DNA of 15,421 nt from Candidatus Dadabacteria bacterium (GCA_026709745.1 JAPOSJ010000044.1:1-15421), one strand, 5' to 3'; numbered from the stretch's first letter, positions 1 to 7,102 are shown. Program-made: numbers and translations. The notes: generated by a model from the letters alone, not told the origin.

Positions 1-1
1 C

Positions 2-172
2 CGCTCGGTGATAGACCGCTCGCTTGATGGGCTTAGCGATTTTATAAAGAACTTGTCAAGACGCCTGAGTGCTTTTCAGACCGGTCTGCTTAGGTATTAT
101 GCTGCGGCCATGGTAGGCGGAGCTGTCGTAATAATCGTGCTTCTTCTCATCTATAGTTCCGCCGCTTCCTGA
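2..172 (+). CDS. nuoL: NuoL-like NADH-quinone oxidoreductase subunit, C-terminal fragment
   Basis: Only the last 56 codons are inside the window; the gene starts to the left of it. The fragment reads as an amphipathic stretch (DRSLDGLSDFIKNLSRRL), then FQTGLLRYYAAAM, then one hydrophobic helix ending IVLLLIYSSAAS and a TGA stop. The pattern of a lateral helix, a 'QTG.vr.Y' element and a final membrane helix is typical of the extreme C-terminus of NuoL, the antiporter-like proton-pumping subunit of complex I. NuoL is usually followed by nuoM and nuoN, but here a cytochrome c gene follows. It could therefore come from an isolated or rearranged complex I locus, or from another antiporter-like (Mrp/Hyf) subunit. 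The assignment rests on a short tail only. Confidence 0.6.
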   Translation, partial: RSVIDRSLDGLSDFIKNLSRRLSAFQTGLLRYYAAAMVGGAVVIIVLLLIYSSAAS

Positions 173-219
173 TTTCTGTCCCTGTTTCCGGTTTTTTGGT
201 ACCATTCAACCCCATGTAC

Positions 220-247
220 TTGACAGATGATTTTTAATATAGATATT
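220..247 (+). promoter_or_regulatory. Candidate sigma70-type promoter for the cytochrome c gene
   Basis: A perfect -35 hexamer TTGACA (220-225) is followed, after a 16-base AT-rich spacer, by GATATT (242-247), which matches TATAAT at four of six positions. It lies in the 225-bp space between the NuoL stop and the cytochrome c start, about 150 bases upstream of the latter. This would leave a fairly long leader. Confidence 0.35.
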
Positions 248-397
248 CATTATCCAGGTTATCTAGGTAATCTCCGCTACCCTGTTTTTGAAAATCTGTC
301 AGTTCCGCTCGTTTACGGGTGATTCTGTTTTCATAAACCTGATCTTTCAGACAGATGAAAAATAAGGTGTTGGCGATTTGCTGATATAGTTTGCTTC

Positions 398-928
398 ATG
401 ATTGGGAAAATGCTTGGGAGAAAAAAGCTGTTAACAGCGGTTTTGATTACAGTTGCCGTGCTCTATTTTGTTTTTGGACATTACAATGTATCGGCGACAA
501 AACCACACCCCAGCATTGTGAGCATGGTCTTCCACAGCATTACGGAGAGGTCGATACAGAGAAACTCAGTGAATATCACGGTTCCCTATGATATTGACGA
601 TGAGGATATGTACGTAAAGGGGTTTAGGGAATACGAGAAGATGTGTGTTCAGTGTCACGGGGCACCTGGCATTGAACCTTCCCCGATTGGCCAAGGTCTT
701 TTCCCGGTACCTCCGAAGTTCCCTGAGGAGGAGCTTTATGAATACTCTCTTAAGGATATCTTCTGGGTGACAAAAAATGGGGTCAAGATGACGGGGATGC
801 CCGCTTACGGACCTACCCACGAAGACAAAACGATCTGGGCAATAGCCATATTCCTTGACCGGTCGAGAAATTTATCTGAAGCCGAGTATAAGGAACTCAG
901 GGACAGATATCCCGGCAGACATAATTAA
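398..928 (+). CDS. Membrane-anchored monoheme c-type cytochrome
   Basis: This 176-residue protein is a class I cytochrome c. Residues about 10-28 form a hydrophobic helix after a basic N-terminus (GRKK), acting as an uncleaved anchor or signal peptide, so the heme domain should lie on the periplasmic side. The heme site is C83-V-Q-C86-H87, and the GMPAYG motif supplies the likely sixth ligand, Met134. The pattern 'NGVKMTGMPAYGPTHEDKTIW' (given here as spaced elements NGVKM, TGMPAYG, THED, IW) is frequent in small electron-carrier cytochromes of respiratory chains. The start is uncertain: no clear Shine-Dalgarno precedes ATG 398, and ATG 410 (four codons later) has GGGAAA before it. It follows a complex I fragment and precedes the suf regulator, but its electron partner cannot be told from the sequence. 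Confidence 0.85.
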   Translation: MIGKMLGRKKLLTAVLITVAVLYFVFGHYNVSATKPHPSIVSMVFHSITERSIQRNSVNITVPYDIDDEDMYVKGFREYEKMCVQCHGAPGIEPSPIGQGLFPVPPKFPEEELYEYSLKDIFWVTKNGVKMTGMPAYGPTHEDKTIWAIAIFLDRSRNLSEAEYKELRDRYPGRHN

Positions 929-1056
929 TGAATGACCGCCAATTAATGACCGACTGATAACTTTCCGGTATCCTTGCCGGACATGGTTTCGTTCTTGACA
1001 TCTTGGAGGAAACAGTTGCCCTTTCATTGTCTTTTATGGAGAAAATTGCCGGTTTA

Positions 1057-1090
1057 TTGACTTTGCTCTAATAATGGTAATGATTACCAT
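1057..1090 (+). promoter_or_regulatory. Candidate promoter with overlapping perfect palindromic operator upstream of the suf regulator
   Basis: The 17-bp perfect palindrome ATGGTAAT-G-ATTACCAT spans 1074-1090, ending 44 bases before the Rrf2 start codon. A TTGACT hexamer at 1057-1062 and AATGAT at 1079-1084 (16-base spacer) form a plausible promoter whose -10 region lies inside the palindrome. Rrf2-family regulators commonly autoregulate by binding dyads at their own promoters. The site does not obviously match the published IscR class 1 consensus as I recall it. That this palindrome is the binding site is inference. Confidence 0.5.
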
Positions 1091-1134
1091 CTAGATTAAC
1101 TGTTTTATGGATATTTAAAGTTGAAAATAGTGTT

Positions 1135-1554
1135 ATGCAAGTAAGCAGAACCCTTGATTATGCCGTCAGATGCCTTATCCATATGGGGTCCGCTCCCGAG
1201 CTTAAGTTCAGTATGAAGCAGATATCGGAAACCCAGCATATTCCGCAGAATTATCTTGCCAAAGTGATGCGAAGGCTTGTTAACCGCGGAATACTCAGGT
1301 CGAAGGTGGGACCTGAAGGCGGATACATGCTTCGAAAATCCCCAAGTGAGCTCACTCTTAGAGAGGTGTACGAAGCCATAGAGGGAGAAATAAGGATAGT
1401 CGACTGCATGGACGAAGACGGTCCCTGCGCCCTTTATGAGAACTGCGGGCAGCTTCCCCTCTGGGACAAACTCAAAGTTTCCATGATAAGGATTCTTGAG
1501 AATACTACTATCAGGGATATGGTGGATGAAACTCAAGGCGGCAGAAGTCATTAA
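1135..1554 (+). CDS. Rrf2-family Fe-S-sensing transcriptional regulator of the suf operon
   Basis: This 139-residue protein begins MQVSRTLDYAVRCLIHM, the typical Rrf2 winged-helix opening, with the helix-turn-helix around residues 27-57 (QISETQHIPQNYLAKVM). A wing follows, with GPEGGYML at 59-66. Three cysteines, C91, C98 and C104, lie in IVDC-x6-C-x5-C, the position where IscR and relatives bind a [2Fe-2S] cluster. This makes a cluster-sensing repressor likely. The spacing of the first pair is one residue longer than the C-x5-C-x5-C I recall for E. coli IscR. The stop is 18 bases before sufB, so the gene is the first of the suf operon. It is an IscR/SufR-like regulator by domain and context; I give no symbol because the exact orthology is not visible. 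Confidence 0.9.
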   Translation: MQVSRTLDYAVRCLIHMGSAPELKFSMKQISETQHIPQNYLAKVMRRLVNRGILRSKVGPEGGYMLRKSPSELTLREVYEAIEGEIRIVDCMDEDGPCALYENCGQLPLWDKLKVSMIRILENTTIRDMVDETQGGRSH

Positions 1555-1572
1555 CAGGAGGATATTTTCTTA

Positions 1573-3009
1573 ATGAGCGTTGATCTTGAAAAACTCGCAC
1601 AGGAGGAGTACAAGTACGGATTCGTAACAGATGTAGAGCAGGAGATTGCCCCCAAGGGACTCAATGAAGACACAATCAGAATGATCTCCTCAAAGAAAAA
1701 CGAACCGCAGTGGCTTCTCGAGTGGCGCCTTGGGGCATATGACCGCTGGAAGAAGATGAAGGAGCCCCGCTGGGCTTTTCTTCGGTACCCGAAAATAGAT
1801 TTTAACGAAATAAGCTACTACGCCGCTCCTAAAAGCAATCCCAGGCCGAAAAGTCTCGACGAGATAGACCCTGAGATAAAGGAGACCTACGACAAGCTGG
1901 GCATTCCCCTTGAGGAGCAGAAGATGCTTGCGGGAGTCGCGGTCGACGCGGTTTTCGACAGCGTTTCCGTCTTTACCACTTTCAAGGAGAAGCTAGCCGA
2001 GGAAGGTGTCATTTTCTGTTCCATATCCGAGGCTGTGGAAGAACATCCCGATCTCATACGCAAGTATCTGGGCTCGGTCGTTCCGCGCGGAGATAATTTC
2101 TACGCGGCTTTGAACTCCGCGGTCTTCACCGACGGCTCTTTTGTCTATGTGCCCAAGGGGGTAAGGTGCCCCATGGAGCTTTCCACCTATTTCCGCATAA
2201 ACGCGGAGAATACAGGACAGTTCGAGAGAACTCTTATAATCGCTGATGAGGGCAGTTATGTAAGCTATCTTGAGGGCTGTACGGCCCCGCAGAGGGACGA
2301 GAATCAGCTCCACGCCGCCGTGGTTGAACTCATAGCCCATGACGATGCCACCATAAAATATTCGACGATACAGAACTGGTACCCAGGGGACAAGCAGGGC
2401 AAAGGCGGAATATACAATTTCGTCACCAAGCGGGGCAGATGCCTCGGCAGGAGCTCAAGGATTTCTTGGACGCAGGTCGAGACCGGTTCTGCCATTACCT
2501 GGAAGTATCCGAGCTGTGTTCTGGAAGGGGATGATTCGGTCGGAGAGTTCTACTCAGTCGCCCTTACCAACCGACGGCAGCAGGCCGATACCGGAACCAA
2601 GATGGTTCACGTGGGGAAAAACACCAGCAGCACGATTATTTCCAAGGGAATCTCAGCGGGCGAGGGGCAGAACATATACAGGGGGCTTGTTGAAATTGGA
2701 AAGAATGCCGAGAAGGCGAGAAACTACACGCAGTGCGACTCAATGCTAATAGGGGACCGCTGCGGTGCGCACACTTTTCCATACATAGAGGTCAAAAATT
2801 CCACGGCCCACATGGAGCACGAGGCTTCTACCTCTAAAATAGGTGAGGACCAGATGTTTTACTGTCGCCAGAGGGGTCTTTCCGCCGAAGACGCAGTCTC
2901 GCTCATAGTGAACGGCTTCTGCAAGGAAGTTTTTAAAGAACTGCCGTTTGAGTTCGCTGTAGAGGCTGAGAAACTGCTGAGCGTAAGTCTTGAGGGAAGC
3001 GTGGGTTGA
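1573..3009 (+). CDS. sufB: SufB, Fe-S cluster assembly scaffold subunit
   Basis: This 478-residue protein is a full-length SufB, the scaffold of the SufBCD complex on which [Fe-S] clusters are built in the cytoplasm. An AGGAGG ribosome site (1556-1561) precedes ATG 1573. Recognisable blocks include the N-terminal YKYGFVTDVE, VPKGVRCPMELSTYFRIN around 193-210, YLEGCTAP around 232-239 and QNWYPGDKQGKGGIYNF around 267-283. The C-terminal core has NYTQC388DSMLIG, C397GAHTFPY and EHEASTSKIGEDQ. C388 and E417 probably correspond to the cluster-assembly Cys405 and Glu434 of E. coli SufB, judging by their 29-residue spacing. The protein ends in the usual EGSVG. No defect is seen. Confidence 0.97.
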   Translation: MSVDLEKLAQEEYKYGFVTDVEQEIAPKGLNEDTIRMISSKKNEPQWLLEWRLGAYDRWKKMKEPRWAFLRYPKIDFNEISYYAAPKSNPRPKSLDEIDPEIKETYDKLGIPLEEQKMLAGVAVDAVFDSVSVFTTFKEKLAEEGVIFCSISEAVEEHPDLIRKYLGSVVPRGDNFYAALNSAVFTDGSFVYVPKGVRCPMELSTYFRINAENTGQFERTLIIADEGSYVSYLEGCTAPQRDENQLHAAVVELIAHDDATIKYSTIQNWYPGDKQGKGGIYNFVTKRGRCLGRSSRISWTQVETGSAITWKYPSCVLEGDDSVGEFYSVALTNRRQQADTGTKMVHVGKNTSSTIISKGISAGEGQNIYRGLVEIGKNAEKARNYTQCDSMLIGDRCGAHTFPYIEVKNSTAHMEHEASTSKIGEDQMFYCRQRGLSAEDAVSLIVNGFCKEVFKELPFEFAVEAEKLLSVSLEGSVG

Positions 3010-3056
3010 TACGGGTTTCCACCGTAATTCTGAAAAAAATCTAGGAGGAGCAAAAC

Positions 3057-3791
3057 ATGCTCGAGGTGAAAGACCTGCATGTGCAGGTAGATGACAAGGC
3101 AATACTGAAGGGGATGAATATTACCGTGGAGCCCGGGGAGGTTCACTCCATAATGGGTCCGAATGGTTCTGGGAAAAGTACCCTCGCTCAGGTTCTCGCA
3201 GGCAGGGAAACATATGACGTTACAGGTGGAGAGATAACTTTTCATGGTAAGGATCTTCTTGATCTTGAGCCCGAGGAGAGAGCATGTGAAGGAATATTCC
3301 TGGCTTTCCAGTATCCGGTCGAGATCCCCGGGGTCGCGAACACATACCTTCTTCGTGAGGCTCTTAACGCAAAGAGAGAGTACCGGGAGGAGAAACCTCT
3401 TAAGCACATCGAGTTCGCAAAGCTTGCCAGAGAGAAGATGAAAGTGCTCGGCATTGATGAGGATCTTCTTAAAAGGTCTGTGAACGCCGGTTTTTCTGGT
3501 GGAGAGAAAAAAAGAAACGAAATATTCCAGATGCAGATACTTGAACCTTCACTTGCGGTGCTTGACGAGACGGATTCGGGTCTCGACATAGATGCGCTTA
3601 AGATAGTGGCCGACGGAGTGAATTCAATGAGAGATTCCGGACGTTCCTTTATAGTGATAACCCATTACCAGAGACTTCTTAACTACATAGTTCCTGATTA
3701 CGTCCACGTGATGGTTGACGGAAAAATAGTAAGATCGGGAGGAAAGGAACTTGCCCAGGAGCTTGAGGAAAAAGGCTATGCGGAGTTTTAA
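3057..3791 (+). CDS. sufC: SufC, ABC-type ATPase of the SufBCD complex
   Basis: This 244-residue soluble ABC ATPase drives conformational change in SufBD during cluster assembly. The Walker A motif is GPNGSGKST at 34-42. The Q-loop is in LAFQYP (about 82-87). The signature FSGGEKKR is at 146-153, Walker B LAVLDETDSGLD at 166-177, and the H-loop histidine is H203. The GFSGGEKKRNE and ETDSGLDIDAL blocks are specific to SufC rather than to transporter ATPases. A strong AGGAGG (3043-3048) lies 8 bases before the ATG. The gene sits 47 bases after sufB and 33 bases before sufD in the same orientation, so all are probably cotranscribed. Confidence 0.97.
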   Translation: MLEVKDLHVQVDDKAILKGMNITVEPGEVHSIMGPNGSGKSTLAQVLAGRETYDVTGGEITFHGKDLLDLEPEERACEGIFLAFQYPVEIPGVANTYLLREALNAKREYREEKPLKHIEFAKLAREKMKVLGIDEDLLKRSVNAGFSGGEKKRNEIFQMQILEPSLAVLDETDSGLDIDALKIVADGVNSMRDSGRSFIVITHYQRLLNYIVPDYVHVMVDGKIVRSGGKELAQELEEKGYAEF

Positions 3792-3824
3792 GGCAAGGTT
3801 AACCTGAAAGGAGCATATAAAAAG

Positions 3825-5165
3825 ATGACTATTGTTTTTGACGGTACGCGTGAGAGTTACGTAGAGGGACTATCCAGGCTTCTCGACGACGGCACGAAGG
3901 ATGTCCCCGAGTGGGTAACCGGACTTCGTCGCGAGGCGATTTCGGGGTTCGGGAAACTCGGGTTTCCGACACTCACTGATGAAGAGTGGAGATTCACAAA
4001 CCTAGAAGCCCTTCGAAGAGGTTCCTTTTCAATTGCCAGTAACGGAATTTCAAAGCTCTCCGGGCAGGCGGTTGATTCTTGGGAAATTGAGGGACTTGAC
4101 TGTCTCAGGCTTGTTTTTGTAAACGGCCGTTTCGCCTCGTGGCTTTCGTGTATGGAAGATGAGAGGGGAGAAGTAGTGGTGACAAGCCTGTCAAAAGCGA
4201 TCTGCGAGAGGGAAGACCTTGTAAGAAGGCACTTGGCTAAATATGCCGATTATGAAAAAGACGCGTTTATTTCTCTTAATACCTCGTATTTTGAGGACGG
4301 GCTTTTTGTTTACGTTCCGGACGGAACTGCTCTCGAAAAACCCGTGCATGTTCTTCATATCTCGACTGATGAAGGTAGTCCCCTGTTCATAAACCCGAGG
4401 AATCTTATAGTTATCGGGCAAAGCTCCACTGCCAAGGTCATAGAGCATTACGTATCGACATCACAAAGCGTTTATTTCTCAAACGTGGTAACAGAAGTTG
4501 TCTGCGGGGAGAACTCAAACCTTGAGCATTACAGGCTTGAGTTTGAAAGCCGAAAGGCCTTTAACTTCCTGAACCTCAGGGTTAACCAGCAGAAAAACAG
4601 CAATATTGTTTCCCACTCGATTCTCTGCGGAGGTGCGATAGTGAGAAACAATGTTCATCCTGTTTTAGCCGGGGAAGGATGTAACTCCGACATCTACGGC
4701 CTTTTCATATCTGAGGGACGCCAGAACATGGATAATTTCATGCGCGTTTAGCACGCAAGCCCTCATTGCGACAGCCGCCAGTTCTATAACGGCGTGCTTG
4801 ACGACCGCTCAAAGGGAGTTTTTCATGGAAGAATCCTTGTTCACGAAGGCGCAGAGAAAACAGACGCCAAGCAGACAAACAGGAACCTGCTTCTCTCAGA
4901 CACAGCCCAGATAGACACAAAGCCCCAGCTTGAGATATACAATGACGACGTAAAGTGCACCCATGGCGCCACAATCGGGCAGATGGATGAAGAGGCACTT
5001 TTTTACCTGCGCTCAAGGGGGGTCCCGATGAGAAAGGCTAAAATCATAATGCTTCGCGCCTTCACTAATGAGACGCTTGAGCATATGTCGATCGACTCCG
5101 TAAGGGATGTTCTTGAAAGGGTAGTAATGAAATGGTTCGAGCGGAGGCTCAAAAACGGGAGGTAG
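3825..5165 (+). pseudogene. sufD: sufD interrupted by a single in-frame TAG codon
   Basis: The frame encodes SufD, the second scaffold-like subunit of SufBCD, over 446 codons (normal length) with AAAGGAG 11 bases before ATG 3825. Codon 309 (4749-4751) is TAG. Before it the protein reads QNMDNFMRV, and after it, in the same frame and with no gap, HASPHCDSRQFYNGVLDD, continuing through DTKPQLEIYNDDVKCTHGATIG and FYLRSRG to the end. In E. coli SufD the corresponding stretch reads HVEHNKGFCNSRQL (from memory), which places a glutamate at the stop, so a single GAG-to-TAG change would explain it. Conservation on both sides is undisturbed, as expected for a very recent mutation, a sequencing or assembly error, or suppression. 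The truncated product of 308 residues would lack the C-terminal region with the conserved KCTHGAT histidine. The natural terminator of the full frame is also TAG. A GTG at 4794 could restart translation only without a visible ribosome site. Confidence 0.9.
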
Positions 5166-5169
5166 GTTT

Positions 5170-5484
5170 ATGTCGGATTACGAGAAAGTGGCGAAAGTCA
5201 CAGACATAGCCGAAGGGGATGTGGAATCTTTTTTCGTCGGTGCAGACGCAATTGCAATATGCAGGGTCGATGGTAATTTCTACGCCTTTAGGGATGAATG
5301 CACTCACCAGAGTTTTACCCTTTCAGACGGCGATCTTGAGGGAGAGCGGATCACCTGCTGTTATCACGGGGCTGAGTTCAACGTTAGAACCGGCGAGGCC
5401 CTCTGCCTTCCGGCCGTCGAACCCTTGGAAACCTACTCAGTAAAGATTGACGGGGCAGACATACTTGTAAAGATTGACGACTGA
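5170..5484 (+). CDS. Rieske-type [2Fe-2S] ferredoxin in the suf operon
   Basis: This 104-residue soluble protein has the Rieske cluster ligands C44-T-H46 and, 16 residues later, C63-C-Y-H66 (C63 and H66 as ligands). The surrounding ECTHQSF and CCYHGAEFNVRTGEAL resemble ferredoxin components of ring-hydroxylating dioxygenases and NirD-like proteins. There is no signal peptide or membrane segment, which excludes a cytochrome bc1 Rieske subunit. The start ATG lies 4 bases after the sufD stop, and GGGAGG of the sufD end serves as ribosome site, so translation is coupled to sufD. Small Rieske ferredoxins are known neighbours of suf genes in other bacteria, for example actinobacteria. The likely role is electron delivery linked to Fe-S assembly, but its partner is unknown. 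No sufS, sufE or sufU follows in this window. Confidence 0.88.
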   Translation: MSDYEKVAKVTDIAEGDVESFFVGADAIAICRVDGNFYAFRDECTHQSFTLSDGDLEGERITCCYHGAEFNVRTGEALCLPAVEPLETYSVKIDGADILVKIDD

Positions 5485-5521
5485 CGGTTTCCATCTTTTT
5501 ATCCACCAATTGAATTTCAAA

Positions 5522-5615
5522 GTTCACCGCCTGATTCGGAAAATATTTTTTCAGGGCTTTCGAAACTGAAAACAAAGGGCTTTAGGTCGAGAAAACTTTC
5601 AGTTCGCAGGTGAAC
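5522..5615. repeat. Nested inverted repeats between convergent Rieske and fic genes
   Basis: GTTCACC (5522-5528) pairs with GGTGAAC (5609-5615). Inside this, CGAAACTGAAA (5561-5571) pairs with TTTCAGTTCG (5597-5606) with one bulged base. The two genes end toward each other here, so an RNA structure acting as a bidirectional terminator or 3' end is a reasonable reading. There is no clean stem followed directly by a T-run, so termination is inference. Confidence 0.35.
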
Positions 5616-5627
5616 GTGAAGTGCTGG

Positions 5628-6488
5628 TCATTCCGAAAGACTGTGATTAACCAGTTCGGCGAGAAATTTCGTAAAAGGCACAATGTTCTGCCTGATGCTT
5701 GCATCCTCGAGGGCTTCCATGTAGAGACTGCGTTTTTCTACCGGTATCACTAGCCAAGGGTAACCCCCTGCAGCCAGCATAACGTTCATGAGAAAACGCG
5801 CCATCCGCCCGTTGCCATCCACAAAGGGGTGTATGTAGACAAAAACGAAATGTCCGAGAAGCACCCTTACTTCGGGGCTTTTTTCGTTTCGCAGCAGATC
5901 AAAGAAAGCTGGCATCAGTTCCCGTACAGATTCGTGAGCGGGCGGCACGTGCATTGATCCGCGTATGTAGACTGGACCCCTCCGGTATCCTGCAAGCTCT
6001 GCTGCACCCATAATTCCAGCCGCCACGCTCGGCCTGAAAAGCTCCCGATACCATTTTCCAAAATCCTCTGAAACGGCCTCACCAGAATTTTTCCCCTTGA
6101 GAACGTCAATTATGGTGAGTTTCACGGCTTGAAAAGCCTGCCAGTATCCGCGGGCGGCAAGAGCGTCTCGGTTCTCCTTATCGGTTCCCTCCGGATCCCA
6201 CCTGCCTTCACGCACTCGGTTTATAAGCTCAACATCGACGCGGTATCCCTCGATCGACAGTGAATTGTACGCGTCTGCAGCGTAAATATCGTCTATTTGC
6301 CTAAGGTACGTCTTAGTATCAACGACGACTCTGGAAGATTTCGGAAAATGCTCGATTACATCTTCCTGAAATCCGTCCCACATCATACGCGTGCGGTTCA
6401 CATGAGGCGAGACCTCGCGTGTCCCGAAGGAAACCGTTTTTTCCTCGAAGGGGTCAGATTCATATGTCGCATGCCCGGCGCTTCTCAT
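5628..6488 (-). CDS. Fic-domain protein (probable AMP-transferase) with internal inhibitory motif
   Basis: This 286-residue protein has the Fic catalytic motif HPFVDGNGRMAR at 220-231, with catalytic His220 and all expected residues. Fic enzymes usually transfer AMP from ATP to target hydroxyl groups. The N-terminal part carries S76-x3-E80-G81, matching the (S/T)xxxE(G/N) inhibitory helix; because it is in the same chain before the Fic core, this is the class II, self-inhibited arrangement. A downstream hydrophobic stretch and FAELV-type C-terminal helix complete the fold. ATG 6488 is the first start after an in-frame stop, though translation could begin later at Met35 or Met36. It is divergent from the hicBA-like pair and convergent with the suf operon. 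Its GC content resembles that of core genes rather than the AT-rich neighbour. The targets are unknown. Confidence 0.9.
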   Translation of the reverse strand: MRSAGHATYESDPFEEKTVSFGTREVSPHVNRTRMMWDGFQEDVIEHFPKSSRVVVDTKTYLRQIDDIYAADAYNSLSIEGYRVDVELINRVREGRWDPEGTDKENRDALAARGYWQAFQAVKLTIIDVLKGKNSGEAVSEDFGKWYRELFRPSVAAGIMGAAELAGYRRGPVYIRGSMHVPPAHESVRELMPAFFDLLRNEKSPEVRVLLGHFVFVYIHPFVDGNGRMARFLMNVMLAAGGYPWLVIPVEKRSLYMEALEDASIRQNIVPFTKFLAELVNHSLSE

Positions 6489-6566
6489 TGTATCGATAAT
6501 CGCGTCTGCAACCCCCTGGAAGGGTTACGTAGACTGAATAAGAAAACTGGATTTATGGTTTCTTGA

Positions 6567-6590
6567 TAATATAAAAATATTTTTATATTA
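6567..6590. promoter_or_regulatory. 24-bp perfect AT palindrome upstream of the toxin-antitoxin pair
   Basis: The half-site TAATATAAAAAT is mirrored exactly by ATTTTTATATTA with no spacer. It lies between the divergent fic and DUF1902 genes, so it cannot be the terminator of either. It sits 47 bases before the antitoxin ATG. Antitoxins of type II systems often bind dyads at their own promoter, which makes this a candidate operator. The strong AT bias also makes a chance palindrome more likely than usual. Confidence 0.4.
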
Positions 6591-6636
6591 AACTTTTTCC
6601 TAATAGTGGGTATAAATGTTAATAGGAGGTGCCAAT

Positions 6637-6891
6637 ATGGATAATATGGAAAATCTTATATTTGATATAGCCTGGGATGATGAAGCTAACGTATGGTATA
6701 CAGAAGAAACACCTATTCCTGGTGTTGTTGCTGAAGCAAACACAATTGACGAACTTCAAAAAAAACTTTCTGTAATAATTTCTGAAATATCGGATATTTC
6801 TTTAGAATCAAGCGACTTTAACAAATCTAAATCTGCACCAGTTCCTTATGTTATTAAATCAATACAAATGACACAAATGAAATCGGTTTAA
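6637..6891 (+). CDS. DUF1902 / HicB-like antitoxin
   Basis: The protein is 84 residues long from ATG 6637. I chose this start over ATG 6616 because AGGAGGT (6624-6630) lies 6 bases before 6637. The segment IFDIAWDDEANVWY, then IPGVVAEANTIDELQKKL, is the DUF1902 pattern, a small HicB-like fold (partial RNase H-like) that neutralises HicA-type toxins. No helix-turn-helix or ribbon-helix-helix domain is obvious in the C-terminal part, so whether it binds DNA itself is unclear. The stop TAA overlaps the next start by one base. The gene is AT-rich compared with the suf genes, which suggests acquisition. Antitoxin-first order is the reverse of classical hicAB. Confidence 0.82.
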   Translation: MDNMENLIFDIAWDDEANVWYTEETPIPGVVAEANTIDELQKKLSVIISEISDISLESSDFNKSKSAPVPYVIKSIQMTQMKSV

Positions 6892-7085
6892 TGGAATCTT
6901 ATACTCCTAGAGTTAAGAAAATTTTACAAGATAATCAATGTTATTTTTATCGACAAGGTAAAGGGGATCACGAATACTGGTGGAGCCCAATTACTTGTTG
7001 CCATGTTACTGTAGATGGAAAAATAAAATCAAGACATCTTGCTAACAAAGTTCTAAAACAAGCAGGAATTAGTAAGAAATTTTAA
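6891..7085 (+). CDS. HicA-family mRNA interferase toxin
   Basis: This 64-residue protein matches the short HicA (YcfA-like) toxins, with a dsRBD-like fold that cleaves mRNA in a ribosome-independent way. The key element is RQGKGDHEYWWSP with the catalytic-type His27, followed by VDGKIKSRHLANKVLKQAGI at the C-terminus, typical of HicA partners of DUF1902 antitoxins. The ATG overlaps the antitoxin stop (TAATG), so translation is coupled. Both genes are intact and share the AT-rich composition, consistent with a functional, horizontally moved module. Confidence 0.85.
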   Translation: MESYTPRVKKILQDNQCYFYRQGKGDHEYWWSPITCCHVTVDGKIKSRHLANKVLKQAGISKKF

Positions 7086-7102
7086 AAATAAAAGAGCACA
7101 TA

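Noticed and set aside
964..981. TCCGG/CCGGA hairpin after the cytochrome c gene as a terminator
   Set aside because: The stem is only 5 bp and no T-run follows, so a rho-independent terminator is not supported.
1105..1551. A 148-codon minus-strand frame over the Rrf2 gene
   Set aside because: It mirrors a well-supported regulator gene and shows no recognisable motif.
2859..3407. A 182-codon minus-strand frame across sufB and sufC
   Set aside because: It is antisense to two certain genes and has no plausible start context.
4749..4751. Pyrrolysine or general TAG reassignment as the explanation for the sufD stop
   Set aside because: TAG also ends sufD itself at 5163-5165 and the small ORF at 7238-7240. 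Reading through the sufD terminator would give an unrelated tail over the Rieske start. A local lesion, suppression or an error is simpler.
4794..5165. An independent gene starting at GTG 4794
   Set aside because: It is in the same frame as sufD, its sequence is the SufD C-terminus, and no ribosome site precedes the GTG.
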